Notes under the pieces: model-generated
Told to the model about the DNA's origin: nothing
Seen by the model: only the letters and a program-made list of their open reading frames with translations
Database searches by the model: none
Program-made: the position numbers and the translations under genes
Assembly: GCF_002283365.1 (NCBI RefSeq)
Contig: NZ_MQWD01000001.1
Span: 2,010,944-2,074,943, forward strand
DNA length: 64,000 nt
Direction of reading: 5' to 3'
Origin: Rubrivirga marina
GTDB taxonomy: Bacteria > Bacteroidota > Rhodothermia > Rhodothermales > Rubricoccaceae
Shown: piece after piece, positions 49,525 through 57,784 of the stretch
Numbering within the stretch: the stretch's first letter is position 1
Layout: each line of letters opens with the position of its first letter

Positions 49525-50444
49525 GGCGCCGCCTCGGTCCGCGGCGCCGCCCGCCGGCCGACGACGAACGGCTCGGGGTCGGTGGCGCCGCCGCGGCCGT
49601 AGACGCCGAAGTGGAGGTGCGGCGGCGTGGTCGCTGCGTTCCCCGTGTTGCCGACTTCCCCGAGCGTGTCGCCCACGGACACGCGGGCGCCGGCCTCGAC
49701 GAGCTGGCGGTCGAGGTGGGCGTAGTAGAGCGAGACCGGCGCGTCGTCGGCGCGCACCCAGACGACGCGCCCGCCGATGGGCGTCTCCCGGACCCGGTCC
49801 ACGCGGCCGGCCGCGGCCGCCACGACCGGCGTCCCGCGGTCGGCGAAGATGTCGATGCCCTCGTGGCTCCGCGCGCCGCCGTCGCGGTCTTCGCCCCAGC
49901 GGCTTCGGATCGCGCCCTCGTCGGCGCCCGCGACGGGGAACGCCAGCGACGGGTCGGTGCGGATCGTCACGCCGACGGCGCCCTCCGCCAGCAGTTCGGG
50001 CCGGACGACGAGCACGACGGCCTCGTCCCGCTCCGCCGTCCGCTCGACGCGGAGCGTGTCGAACGCGACCTCCCACCCCTCGATCCGCGCCCGCGCCGAG
50101 TCGGCCTCGAACAGGTCGACGAACACGCGGGCCGAGTCGTCGAGGTCGGGGGCGATCTCGGCGACGAGGACCTCGCCACGCCGGAGCTCGATCCGCCAGC
50201 CACGGGCGGACGGGTCGGCGGCCTCGATCGTGACGGCGGGCGATGAGGGGAGGTCGAGGTCGGCCGGCTCGTCGAGAGCCGCCGTGCCCGCCTCGGTCCA
50301 GGCGCGGCCGAGGCGGGTGGAGTCGAGCCCGGCATCGGCGAGGGCGTCGGCGTACCGCTCCGACGGAGCGCGGGGCGGGGCGAGCGGGGAGAGGTCGGGG
50401 CCGCACCCGGCGAGGAGCGCGGCGGCGAGCAGGAGGCGGCGCAT
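49521..50444 (-). CDS. Lipoprotein M23-family metallopeptidase
   Basis: 307 residues starting MRRLLLAAALLAGCGPDLSP, a lipoprotein signal (lipobox LLAGC). Residues ~60-165 form a beta-rich domain of unknown type. The C-terminal ~110 residues are an M23 (LytM) domain: SHEGIDIFADRGTPVVAAAAGRV with the first zinc ligands His and Asp, and the HxH motif in PPHLHFGVYG. Such enzymes cut peptidoglycan cross-bridges or are degenerate regulators; the catalytic residues here look complete. The likely place is the periplasmic face of a membrane. The upstream gap to the recombinase gene is divergent. Confidence 0.88.
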   Translation of the reverse strand: MRRLLLAAALLAGCGPDLSPLAPPRAPSERYADALADAGLDSTRLGRAWTEAGTAALDEPADLDLPSSPAVTIEAADPSARGWRIELRRGEVLVAEIAPDLDDSARVFVDLFEADSARARIEGWEVAFDTLRVERTAERDEAVVLVVRPELLAEGAVGVTIRTDPSLAFPVAGADEGAIRSRWGEDRDGGARSHEGIDIFADRGTPVVAAAAGRVDRVRETPIGGRVVWVRADDAPVSLYYAHLDRQLVEAGARVSVGDTLGEVGNTGNAATTPPHLHFGVYGRGGATDPEPFVVGRRAAPRTEAAP

Positions 50445-50531
50445 CGCCGTCGGACCGGCGCCTCGGGGCCGCGTTCCGACCGGCGAAAGGCTTGGGGAAT
50501 CCCCTCTCTTGTGCGACCCCGGCCGCTCGCC

Positions 50532-50538
50532 TAGCTTG
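50532..50538 (+). promoter_or_regulatory. TAnCTT promoter box (TAGCTTG) of the recombinase-like gene
   Basis: TAGCTTG, 25 bp before the ATG. A TTG 20 bp further upstream (50509-50511) is at the -33 spacing typical of Bacteroidota. Confidence 0.5.
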
Positions 50539-50563
50539 GAATATCCGTTATGCAAATCAGCGA

Positions 50564-51493
50564 ATGGCCGACACGCCGCTCCGTCTCTCCGTCGCCCAGC
50601 TCGAAAGCCGTCTCGATGGGTTCGTCACCGAGTACCTCAAGGACAAGAGCCCCGAGACGCGCGGGACGTATCGCCGCACGCTCAACGAGTTCGAGCGGTA
50701 CCACGCCACGCGCGCGGCTCGCCCGTCGAGCCGGTTCAAGTTCGTCGAGACCGACGTCGAGGCCTACAAGGCCTACCTCATGGAGGAGCGCGAGCTGAGC
50801 CAGGTCTCGGTGAGCACCTACCTCACGGCGCTCCGGCGGCTCTGCGACTACCTCGTGGCGCGGGGCGAGCTGGACGACAACCCGGCCCGGGGCGTCAAGG
50901 GGAACCGGCGGCCGCAGTCGCACACCCGCGGCGTGCTCACCGAGGACGAGGTGGAGTCGCTGTTCGAGGCGGTCCCCAAGACGACCGAGATCGGCCGGCG
51001 CGATAGGGCGCTCATCGCGCTGATGGTCTACGGCGGGCTGTCCGAGGTCGAGCTCGTCCGCGCCGACGTCGGCGACGTGGACCGGACGCTCATGGGGACG
51101 TTCCTCCACGTCCAGGGCAAGGGCCGCCAGTCGAAGGACGAGGCCGTCCCGCTCGACCCCGAAGCCGTCGACCCGCTCGAGATCTACCTCATGGAGCGCG
51201 AGGGCGCCGCGCCGACGGCGCCGCTCTTCGTCAGCCACGGGCACCGGAGCGCCGGGACGCGGCTCAACACGCGGTCGGTGCGGGGGCGTGTCAACACGCA
51301 CCTCCGGGCGGCGAAGGTCAAGCGGCGCGGGATCAGCCCGCACAGCCTTACGCACACGGCCGCGCTCATCTGGCTGAACTCGGGCGTGCCGGTCGAGGAG
51401 GTCCGCCGGAGGATGCGCCACGGGACGCTCGAGACGACGATGATCTCGTTCAAGAAGCAGGGACTCCTGAAGGCGAGGGGCGACGACGAGTAG
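50564..51493 (+). CDS. Tyrosine-recombinase (XerC/D-like) homologue lacking catalytic residues
   Basis: 309 residues. Core-binding domain ~10-107 (LESRLDGFVTEYLKDKSPET, YLTALRRLCDYLVARGELDDNPA) and catalytic-fold domain ~120-305. The usual GLR.SE Arg is Ser160 (YGGLSEVEL), the HxLR motif is HSLT (Arg replaced by Thr263), and the terminal nucleophile Tyr is absent: TTMISFKKQ has Ser295/Phe296 where TT..Y is expected, and no Tyr follows. Only His260, His264 and His286 and the GKG-region lysines remain. The protein is therefore unlikely to cut DNA but may still bind it. Codon use is normal and there is no frameshift, so the gene seems maintained. No att-like repeats were noticed. Confidence 0.85.
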   Translation: MADTPLRLSVAQLESRLDGFVTEYLKDKSPETRGTYRRTLNEFERYHATRAARPSSRFKFVETDVEAYKAYLMEERELSQVSVSTYLTALRRLCDYLVARGELDDNPARGVKGNRRPQSHTRGVLTEDEVESLFEAVPKTTEIGRRDRALIALMVYGGLSEVELVRADVGDVDRTLMGTFLHVQGKGRQSKDEAVPLDPEAVDPLEIYLMEREGAAPTAPLFVSHGHRSAGTRLNTRSVRGRVNTHLRAAKVKRRGISPHSLTHTAALIWLNSGVPVEEVRRRMRHGTLETTMISFKKQGLLKARGDDE

Positions 51494-51503
51494 GTCCGAC
51501 TCC

Positions 51504-51527
51504 GCCCGCCTCGGCGCCGAGGCGGGC
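51504..51527. repeat. GC palindrome family copy
   Basis: Perfect 24-bp palindrome 10 bp after the recombinase-like stop and before the DUF2164 gene on the same strand. Confidence 0.87.
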
Positions 51528-51590
51528 CGAGCCGGCGACTGGCGCCGGGTCCGGGCCGGACAGACCTTCCGGTGCACCGCACCGCGCCCC

Positions 51591-51839
51591 ATGCCCGTCA
51601 CGCTCCCAGACGACGCCCGTGAGCACGCCGTCGCCGCCCTCCGACACTACGCCGGCGACGAGCTCGGCCTCGACATGGGCGACCTCGCGGCGGGCTTCCT
51701 CCTCGACTTCGTGCTCGAGGAGATCGGCCCGTCGATCCACAACCAGGCGCTCCGGGCCGCGCAGCGCCACCTCACCGCTCGGGTCGTGGACCTCGACATC
51801 GAGCTCGGCGAGCCCGAGTTCCCGACGACGACTCGTTAG
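51591..51839 (+). CDS. DUF2164 family protein
   Basis: 82 residues. The DUF2164 pattern is clear: AVAALRHYAGDELGLDMGDLAAGFLLDFVLEEIGPSIHNQALRAAQRHLTARVVDLDIELGEPEF (typical i..iq.yf.ee.d.eig.l.A..lldf..e.igp..YN.av.da...l). The Tyr of the common 'YYNqAi' segment is His here (SIHNQAL). The family is small and helical with no known function. It is convergent with the following lipoprotein gene, 9 bp away. Confidence 0.8.
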   Translation: MPVTLPDDAREHAVAALRHYAGDELGLDMGDLAAGFLLDFVLEEIGPSIHNQALRAAQRHLTARVVDLDIELGEPEFPTTTR

Positions 51840-51848
51840 AGGCGCCGG

Positions 51849-52328
51849 CTAGACATTGGACGGCCGCGTGATCAGCACGGCCTCGACGGGGGCGCCCGCC
51901 TCGGCGCTCTCGCTGCCGGGGTACGGCTCGAGACCGGTCACGACGACCTGGATCTTGCCCCACTCGATCATCTGCGACTCGTCGTCGCGCATCGGGCCGT
52001 GGGGGACCGTGAGCACGAACGGCTCGCCGTCGACCTCGACGCGGATCTGCGCCCGGCCCGCCCAGACGCACTCCACGCCCTCTGGGCACCGGCTGTCCTC
52101 CACGACCTCCACGAACGTCACCGTGTGGTCGTCCTCGCGATGCGTCGCGCCGAGCTCGAGCCGGAACGGCTCGCCCGCGTCGATCGAAGCCACACGACCG
52201 CCCTGGGGGGGCTCGGAGGGCGCGTCGTCGGAGGGCGCCTGTGCCGTCGCGCAGCCGGCGGCAGTCAGGGGCAGGACGGCGACGGCGAGAAGGGCAGCGC
52301 GGAGACGAGCGCGCGACGGGAGGGGCAT
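51849..52328 (-). CDS. Lipoprotein with VEDSRCP..V.CVW.GRA motif (paralogue 1)
   Basis: 159 residues starting MPLPSRARLRAALLAVAVLP, with lipobox TAAGC. The conserved core is EDDHTVTFVEVVEDSRCPEG followed by VECVWAGRAQIRVEVDGEPF: two cysteines in a beta domain, probably disulfide-bonded, then VLTVPHGPMRDDESQMIEWGKIQVVVTGLEPYPG. Proteins with this DSRCPxxVxCVWxG core occur widely as secreted lipoproteins without assigned function. The next gene upstream on the same strand is its paralogue, 55 bp away, so they form a tandem duplicate pair and probably an operon. Confidence 0.75.
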   Translation of the reverse strand: MPLPSRARLRAALLAVAVLPLTAAGCATAQAPSDDAPSEPPQGGRVASIDAGEPFRLELGATHREDDHTVTFVEVVEDSRCPEGVECVWAGRAQIRVEVDGEPFVLTVPHGPMRDDESQMIEWGKIQVVVTGLEPYPGSESAEAGAPVEAVLITRPSNV

Positions 52329-52383
52329 CGGGACGGGGGAGAGGGGGCGCAGAGAACGCCCCACTCCTCCCGAACGTGCCCGG

Positions 52384-52776
52384 TCAGCCCACCGGGAACG
52401 AGACGACCGTGACGACCGGCCCGGCCGTCAGCCGCGTGGCGAAGACGATGGAGTCGCCCGCTCGGACCCCGGCCTCGGGGACCCGCTCGGGGTCGACGAC
52501 GGCGAGCTCGACGGGCTCGCCGGCGATCGTCAGCCCGACGAGGGCGCGCCCCTCCCAGACGCAGTCGACGTCACTGGGGCAGCGGCTGTCTTCGACGACC
52601 TCGTCGAAGGAGAGCGCGAGGCCGTCGAGCGAGCCCGAGGCGCCGAGCGCGAGGGCGACCTCGCCCGACTGGGCGTCGGCCGGGTAGAGGGCCGAGTCGG
52701 CGGAATCGCAGGCGGCGAGGCCGAGGGCTGCGACGAGGAGGAGGGCGGGAAGCGAGAAGATCCGCGAGGTCGACAT
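52384..52776 (-). CDS. Lipoprotein with VEDSRCP..V.CVW.GRA motif (paralogue 2)
   Basis: 130 residues starting MSTSRIFSLPALLLVAALGL, with lipobox GLAAC. The core LALSFDEVVEDSRCPSDVDC followed by VWEGRALVGLTIAGEPVEL aligns with the neighbouring lipoprotein, including both cysteines. The C-terminal end (GDSIVFATRLTAGPVVTVVSFPVG) replaces the longer tail of the paralogue. A TACCCT box on the minus strand at 52811-52806 may be the promoter of the pair. Confidence 0.75.
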   Translation of the reverse strand: MSTSRIFSLPALLLVAALGLAACDSADSALYPADAQSGEVALALGASGSLDGLALSFDEVVEDSRCPSDVDCVWEGRALVGLTIAGEPVELAVVDPERVPEAGVRAGDSIVFATRLTAGPVVTVVSFPVG

Positions 52777-52920
52777 GGTGGGTTCAGGGACGCGGGAATG
52801 ACGGGAGGGTAAGATCGGAAAAACCGGGGATGTACCGCCCGTTTACGCATAGGTGGTTTGTTTTCACCTTCGACCGACCCGACGGATCCCCCGAGCGGGA
52901 CGGCCGGCACCGCGCAGAGG

Positions 52921-53901
52921 TTAGAGCCGAGTCCGGACGCCGAACTGGTGGAGCCCGCCGAAGTCTCCCCAGTTGGAGAAGGCGTAGTCGACGGAGACGC
53001 GCCGGAGCTCGATGCCGGCGCCGACGCTCACGCCTGCGAGGTCGAGCCGCCCGCCCGAGCGGAGGTCGGCCCCGCGCCGCCCGTTGTACCCGGCGCGGAC
53101 CGCGAACGACGACCCGAGTTGGAGCTCGCCGCCGAGGGCGAGGTGGTCGAGCGTCCGGACCGCCAGCGACGAGTCGGCCGACTGTCCTTCGAAGCGCTGG
53201 AGGTCCATGCCGGCGACCGACAGCGTGAGCGGGACGTAGCGGAGCCGCTTCGAGGCCGTGATCCGGACGTCGAGCGGCAGCCGGTCGCGGTCGGTGCCGA
53301 GGTCGGCGATCCGCGCGCCGACGTGGTGGACGCTCGCGCCGAGCACCCAGCCCTCCTCCGGCACGTGGTAGCTCACCCCGAGGTCGGCCACGAGGGCGGC
53401 CGACTGGTCGTCGTCGATCGAGGCGACGAGGCCATGGGCGGCCAGTCCGACGCGGAACTGCGGCAGCACCTCCCGGGAGGTCGCCAGCGTCACGGCTGCC
53501 TCGCCCGCCCCGAACGTGCCGGTGGGTTCGCCCTCGGCGCTCGTCCGCCGCTCGAACTCGCCGTACGAGAGGTAGCGGACGCCGCCGGCGAGGCTGAACC
53601 CGCCGAACCACGGCATGTCGCGGGCATAGACGGCCGTCCCCGCGTTGATGTCGGCGAGGAGGTTCGTGTACCCGAGGGCCACGGTCCCGTCGGCCTCGGA
53701 CGAGAGGAAGGCCGGGTTGGCGAAGGCCACGGTCGGGTCGGCGTCGAGCCGGGCCGCGGGGCCTGCCAGCGCGGCCTGCCGCGCGGACACGTCGAGGCGG
53801 ACGAGGTCGTACGCCGTCTGGGTGCGGGCCTGCCCGAGGGCGGGCACGGCAGCGAGGAGGCCGGCCACGAGGCCGGCGGCGAGGAGACGGGGGGCGCGCA
53901 T
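52921..53901 (-). CDS. porQ: PorQ-like type IX secretion system outer-membrane protein
   Basis: 326 residues starting MRAPRLLAAGLVAGLLAAVPALGQA (signal peptide). The PorQ pattern follows: TAYDLVRLDVSARQAALAGPAARLDADPTVAFANPAFLSSEADGTVALGYTNLLADINAGTAVYARD, then a predicted FadL/PorV-like barrel with repeated aromatic strands, ending NWGDFGGLHQFGVRTRL. PorQ and PorV-like proteins are needed for release or attachment of T9SS cargo, so its presence agrees with the sorting domains found on other proteins here. The Met at 53901 starts the signal peptide. A TACCTTC box is 82 bp upstream. Confidence 0.85.
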   Translation of the reverse strand: MRAPRLLAAGLVAGLLAAVPALGQARTQTAYDLVRLDVSARQAALAGPAARLDADPTVAFANPAFLSSEADGTVALGYTNLLADINAGTAVYARDMPWFGGFSLAGGVRYLSYGEFERRTSAEGEPTGTFGAGEAAVTLATSREVLPQFRVGLAAHGLVASIDDDQSAALVADLGVSYHVPEEGWVLGASVHHVGARIADLGTDRDRLPLDVRITASKRLRYVPLTLSVAGMDLQRFEGQSADSSLAVRTLDHLALGGELQLGSSFAVRAGYNGRRGADLRSGGRLDLAGVSVGAGIELRRVSVDYAFSNWGDFGGLHQFGVRTRL

Positions 53902-53982
53902 GGCGGGGAGAGCCCGGGGGGCGTCGTGCGGGCGAATCTGGACCGTCTCGAAGGGGCGCTCGGCGTCTCGGGGGTGCGGCCC

Positions 53983-53989
53983 GAAGGTA
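53983..53989 (-). promoter_or_regulatory. TAnCTT promoter box (TACCTTC) of the porQ-like gene
   Basis: Minus-strand TACCTTC in the divergent porQ/secA intergenic region. It pairs with the plus-strand TACCTTG for secA. Between the boxes (53990-54213) I see no gene, only a lone palindrome half site near 54068. Confidence 0.4.
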
Positions 53990-54213
53990 CGCCGGCCCCG
54001 GGCCGACCGTAGGTCACGCCGCACCGCCCTCCCGTGCGAATCGCGGGCGAAGGGGGACGAGGGCGCCCGCCTCGGGCGTTTCTTCACCCGTGACCCGGCC
54101 GGCGTCGGTGGGGCTCGAGGTCGACCTGGCCAAGAACGCGCGGATACGGCGTTCGGGGCGAAACGGGGCCGCCGTGCGGCCCGTCTCTCACGGGTTCGGC
54201 CAGGGCCGGCACG

Positions 54214-54220
54214 TACCTTG
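54214..54220 (+). promoter_or_regulatory. TAnCTT promoter box (TACCTTG) of secA
   Basis: TACCTTG, 40 bp before the secA ATG, with TTCG 15 bp further upstream. Confidence 0.5.
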
Positions 54221-54260
54221 CCCGAGGCCCTGCGCCCCTTTTTGCTCGATACCTCCCCCT

Positions 54261-57200
54261 ATGCTCAAGGCTCTCCAGAAGATCTTCGGCGGCGACTCGA
54301 ACGAGCGCGAACTCAAGAAGCTCTGGCCCCTCGTCGACGAGATCAACGACCACGCCGAGCGGCTCCAGCACGTCACCGACGACGAGCTCAAGGCCCGGAC
54401 CGAGGCGTTCCGCCAGAGGATCCGCGAGGCCGCCGCGCCCATCGAGGCCGAGCAGGCCGACGTCCGCGCCCGGCTCCTCGCCGCCGGTGGGGACGACGCC
54501 GACGCCGACCCCACGACCGGAGACACCCTCACGGTCCGCGAGCGGCAGGACCTCTACGCCCGCCTCGACGACCTCGAGGGCGACTGGATCGACGCCGTCG
54601 AGGACGTGCTCGACGACGTCCTCCCCGAGGCGTTCGGCGTCATCAAGGAGACGTGCCGGCGGCACCTGGGCAAAAGCTGGGAGGCCGGCGGGTCCGAGGT
54701 CGAGTGGCAGATGGTCCCGTTCGACGTCCAGCTGCTCGGCGGCGTCGTGCTCCACCGCGGGCAGGTGGCCGAGATGAAGACGGGCGAGGGCAAAACGCTG
54801 ACGTCCGTCGCCCCGATCTACCTCAACGCGCTCGTCGGCCGCGGCGTCCACGTCGTGACCGTCAACCCGTACCTCGCCCAGCGCGACGCGGAGTGGATGG
54901 CGCCGATCTTCGAGTTCCACGGGCTCACCGTCGACTGCATCGACAAGCACCCGTCGCACAGCCCGGGCCGCCGCGGGGCCTACCGCGCCGACATCACCTA
55001 CGGCACGAACAACGAGTTCGGGTTCGACTACCTCCGCGACAACTCGTTCGTCGTCGACGCCGAGCAGCTCGTCCAGCGGAAGCACCACTACGCCATCGTC
55101 GACGAGGTCGACTCGGTGCTGATCGACGAGGCGCGCACGCCGCTGATCATCTCGGGCCCCGTGCCCCAGGCGAGCATCGACGAGTTCAAGGAGTTCAACC
55201 CGGCCGTCGAGAAGCTCGTCCGCGACCAGCAGCGGATCGTGGCCGGCTACGTCTCCGACGCCGAGCGGAAGCTAAAGGAGGCCGACGCGGCCGAGGAGGC
55301 CGGCGACAAGAAGACCGCCCGGACTCTCCGTGACGAGGCCGGACTGGCGCTGCTCCGCGCCCAGCGCGGCTTCCCGCGCAACAAGAAGCTCATCAAGCTG
55401 AAGGGCGAGACGGGCGTCGAGATGCTCATCCGGAGCGTCGAGGCGGTCTACCTCGCCGAGAGCGCCAAGCGGATGCCGGAGGTCGACGAGCCGATGTACT
55501 TCGCGCTCGACGAGGCCCAGCACCAGATCGAGATGACCGACAAGGGCCGCGAGGCCATCGGGCGCTCGGCCGGGACGGACGCCGAGTTCTTCGTCATCCC
55601 CGACGTGGGCTCCGAGATCGCCACGATCGAGCGGACCTACGAGGAGAAGAAGGCGGCCCTCATCGAGTCGCTTCAGGCCGACACGAGCCTCGACGCCGAG
55701 AAGCGCGAGAACAAGCTCCAGAACGACCTCCGCGAGCTCCGCAACGCGGCCGAGGAGTCGAAGCGCGAGCTCTACACGAGCTACGCCGAGAAGAGCGAGC
55801 GCATCCACGCCGTCAACCAGCTCCTCCGCGGGTACACGCTCTACGAGAAGGACAAGGAGTACATCGTCCAGGACGACAAGGTGATGATCGTCGACGAGCA
55901 CACCGGCCGCGTCCTCCCGGGCCGGCGGTACTCCGACGGGCTCCACCAGGCCATCGAGGCCAAGGAGAAGGTGAAGGTCCAGGCGGCGACGCAGACCTAC
56001 GCCACGATCACGATCCAGAACTACTTCCGGATGTACGCCAAGCTGGCGGGCATGACGGGCACGGCCGAGACGGAGGCCGAGGAGTTTGGCAAGATCTACT
56101 CGCTCCCCGTCGTGGTCGTCCCGACGAACCGGCCGATCGCGCGCGACGACGACGACGACCTCATCTACAAGACGAAGCGGGCCAAGTACAAGGCGCTCCT
56201 CGACCGGATCGAGGAGATCCACGAGACGGGCCAGCCGATCCTGGTCGGCACCGCCTCGGTCGAGACGTCGGAGCAGATGAGCCGGCTCCTCCAGCGGGCC
56301 GGGATCCCGCACAACGTGCTCAACGCGAAGGCGAGCCGCGCGCAGGCCGAGGCCCAGATCGTCGCCGAGGCGGGCCAGGTCGGCGCGGTGACCATCGCCA
56401 CGAACATGGCCGGACGCGGCACGGACATCAAGCTGGGCGAGGGCGTCAAGGAACTCGGCGGGCTCGCCATCCTGGGCACGGAGCGCCACGACAGCCGCCG
56501 GATCGACCTCCAGCTCCGCGGCCGCGCCGGCCGCCAGGGCGACCCCGGCTTCAGCCAGTTCTACGTGTCCCTCGAGGACGACCTGATGCGGCTGTTCGGC
56601 CACGACCGGACGGCCAAGATCATGGACCGCCTCGGGATGGAGGAGGACGAGGTCCTCACCCACAAGTGGCTCACGAAGGGCGTCGAGCGGAGCCAGACGA
56701 AGGTCGAGCAGAACCACTTCGCCTCGCGGAAGCGCCAGCTCGAGTACGACGACGTGCTCAACGCCCAGCGCGAGGTGATCTACGACCGCCGGATGCATGC
56801 CCTCGAGGGCGACCGGCTCCGCGGCGACATCCTCGACATGCTCCGCGAGCTCGTCGAGCGGGTCGTCAGCGAGCACTTCGGCAACGGTGACATCGAGGAG
56901 ATCCGCGAGTCGATGATCCGCCACCTCGCCTTCGATCCCGAGCTGGACCCGGCCAAGGCCCACTCGCTCGGCGAGGACGGCGTCGTGGAGTACCTCCTCG
57001 ACGAGGCTACGGCCCACTACCGCCGCAAGCGGACGGCCCTCGCCGGCCCGTTCTACACGTCGGCGAAGCAGATGATGGAGAACGCGGAGGAGGACAAGCG
57101 GCCCAAGAAGCTGTTCGTCGACTTCACCGATGGCCGGAAGGTCCTCCGCGCGACGGTCACCCCGGACGCCGTCCTCGAGTCGAAGGGCCAGGAGATCAAC

Positions 57201-57686
57201 GACGCGCTCGAGCGCGCGGCCGTCCTCTCGGTCATCGACGAGAAGTGGACCGAGCACCTCCGCGACCTCGACGAGGTCAAGCAGGGCGTCGGGCTCCGGG
57301 CCTACGGCCAGAAGGACCCGCTCATCGAGTACAAGATGGAGGCGTTCCGCCTCTTCAAGGAGCTCGTGCAGACGGTCGACGAGGAGGTCGTCGGGCTCGT
57401 GTTCAAGGCCGGCCCGCTCGTCCAGGGCGACAGCCAGCGCCAGGCGGCCCGCCGCGTGACGCAGGTCACGAAGCCGCGCCTCGACGCCAACCGCGCCACG
57501 GCGACGCAGGAGAAGGCCACACCGGACTACGCCACCCAGATGGGCGGCGACGGGGCCCCGTCCTCCGCCGACCGCGACCCGACGGCGAAGGCGACGCCGG
57601 TGACCGTCGACAAGTCGGTGGGCCGGAACGACCCGTGCCCGTGCGGCTCGGGCAAGAAGTTCAAGCACTGCCACGGGCGCGGCTAG
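54261..57686 (+). CDS. secA: Preprotein translocase ATPase SecA
   Basis: 1141 residues beginning MLKALQKIFGGDSNERELKK, long for SecA but normal for Bacteroidota, where NBD1 carries large insertions (here ~residues 60-100 and 320-540). Walker A MKTGEGKT is at ~171-178, then VTVNPYLAQRDAEWM, the DEAD-like VDEVDSVLIDEARTPLIIS, and NBD2 with TNMAGRGTDIKLGEGV and LQLRGRAGRQGDPG. The C-terminus has the SEC-C zinc motif GRNDPCPCGSGKKFKHCHG. It drives Sec export of all signal-peptide proteins in this window. An earlier in-frame GTG lies upstream but has no SecA similarity. A U-tract terminator follows. Confidence 0.97.
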   Translation: MLKALQKIFGGDSNERELKKLWPLVDEINDHAERLQHVTDDELKARTEAFRQRIREAAAPIEAEQADVRARLLAAGGDDADADPTTGDTLTVRERQDLYARLDDLEGDWIDAVEDVLDDVLPEAFGVIKETCRRHLGKSWEAGGSEVEWQMVPFDVQLLGGVVLHRGQVAEMKTGEGKTLTSVAPIYLNALVGRGVHVVTVNPYLAQRDAEWMAPIFEFHGLTVDCIDKHPSHSPGRRGAYRADITYGTNNEFGFDYLRDNSFVVDAEQLVQRKHHYAIVDEVDSVLIDEARTPLIISGPVPQASIDEFKEFNPAVEKLVRDQQRIVAGYVSDAERKLKEADAAEEAGDKKTARTLRDEAGLALLRAQRGFPRNKKLIKLKGETGVEMLIRSVEAVYLAESAKRMPEVDEPMYFALDEAQHQIEMTDKGREAIGRSAGTDAEFFVIPDVGSEIATIERTYEEKKAALIESLQADTSLDAEKRENKLQNDLRELRNAAEESKRELYTSYAEKSERIHAVNQLLRGYTLYEKDKEYIVQDDKVMIVDEHTGRVLPGRRYSDGLHQAIEAKEKVKVQAATQTYATITIQNYFRMYAKLAGMTGTAETEAEEFGKIYSLPVVVVPTNRPIARDDDDDLIYKTKRAKYKALLDRIEEIHETGQPILVGTASVETSEQMSRLLQRAGIPHNVLNAKASRAQAEAQIVAEAGQVGAVTIATNMAGRGTDIKLGEGVKELGGLAILGTERHDSRRIDLQLRGRAGRQGDPGFSQFYVSLEDDLMRLFGHDRTAKIMDRLGMEEDEVLTHKWLTKGVERSQTKVEQNHFASRKRQLEYDDVLNAQREVIYDRRMHALEGDRLRGDILDMLRELVERVVSEHFGNGDIEEIRESMIRHLAFDPELDPAKAHSLGEDGVVEYLLDEATAHYRRKRTALAGPFYTSAKQMMENAEEDKRPKKLFVDFTDGRKVLRATVTPDAVLESKGQEINDALERAAVLSVIDEKWTEHLRDLDEVKQGVGLRAYGQKDPLIEYKMEAFRLFKELVQTVDEEVVGLVFKAGPLVQGDSQRQAARRVTQVTKPRLDANRATATQEKATPDYATQMGGDGAPSSADRDPTAKATPVTVDKSVGRNDPCPCGSGKKFKHCHGRG

Positions 57687-57710
57687 CGCAACGGGCAGCG
57701 ACGACTCCGG

Positions 57711-57746
57711 GGGGACCGGGCGGTGACGCTCGGTCCCCTTTCGTTT
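57711..57746 (+). terminator. Rho-independent terminator of secA
   Basis: Stem GGGGACCG / CGGTCCCC (57711-57718 with 57731-57738), a 12-base loop, then TTTCGTTTG. It lies 25 bp after the secA stop; a palindromic repeat follows 8 bp further on. Confidence 0.7.
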
Positions 57747-57753
57747 GTCCCCG

Positions 57754-57775
57754 CCCGCCTCGGCGTCGAGGCGGG
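57754..57775. repeat. GC palindrome family copy
   Basis: 22-bp copy with one mismatch (CGTCGAGG), between the secA terminator and the stop of the convergent T9SS cargo gene. Confidence 0.82.
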
Positions 57776-57784
57776 GGAAGCTGG

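Noticed and set aside
50564-51493. Integrase of a resident mobile element
   Set aside because: No att repeats, phage or conjugation genes or cargo nearby, and the catalytic residues are missing.
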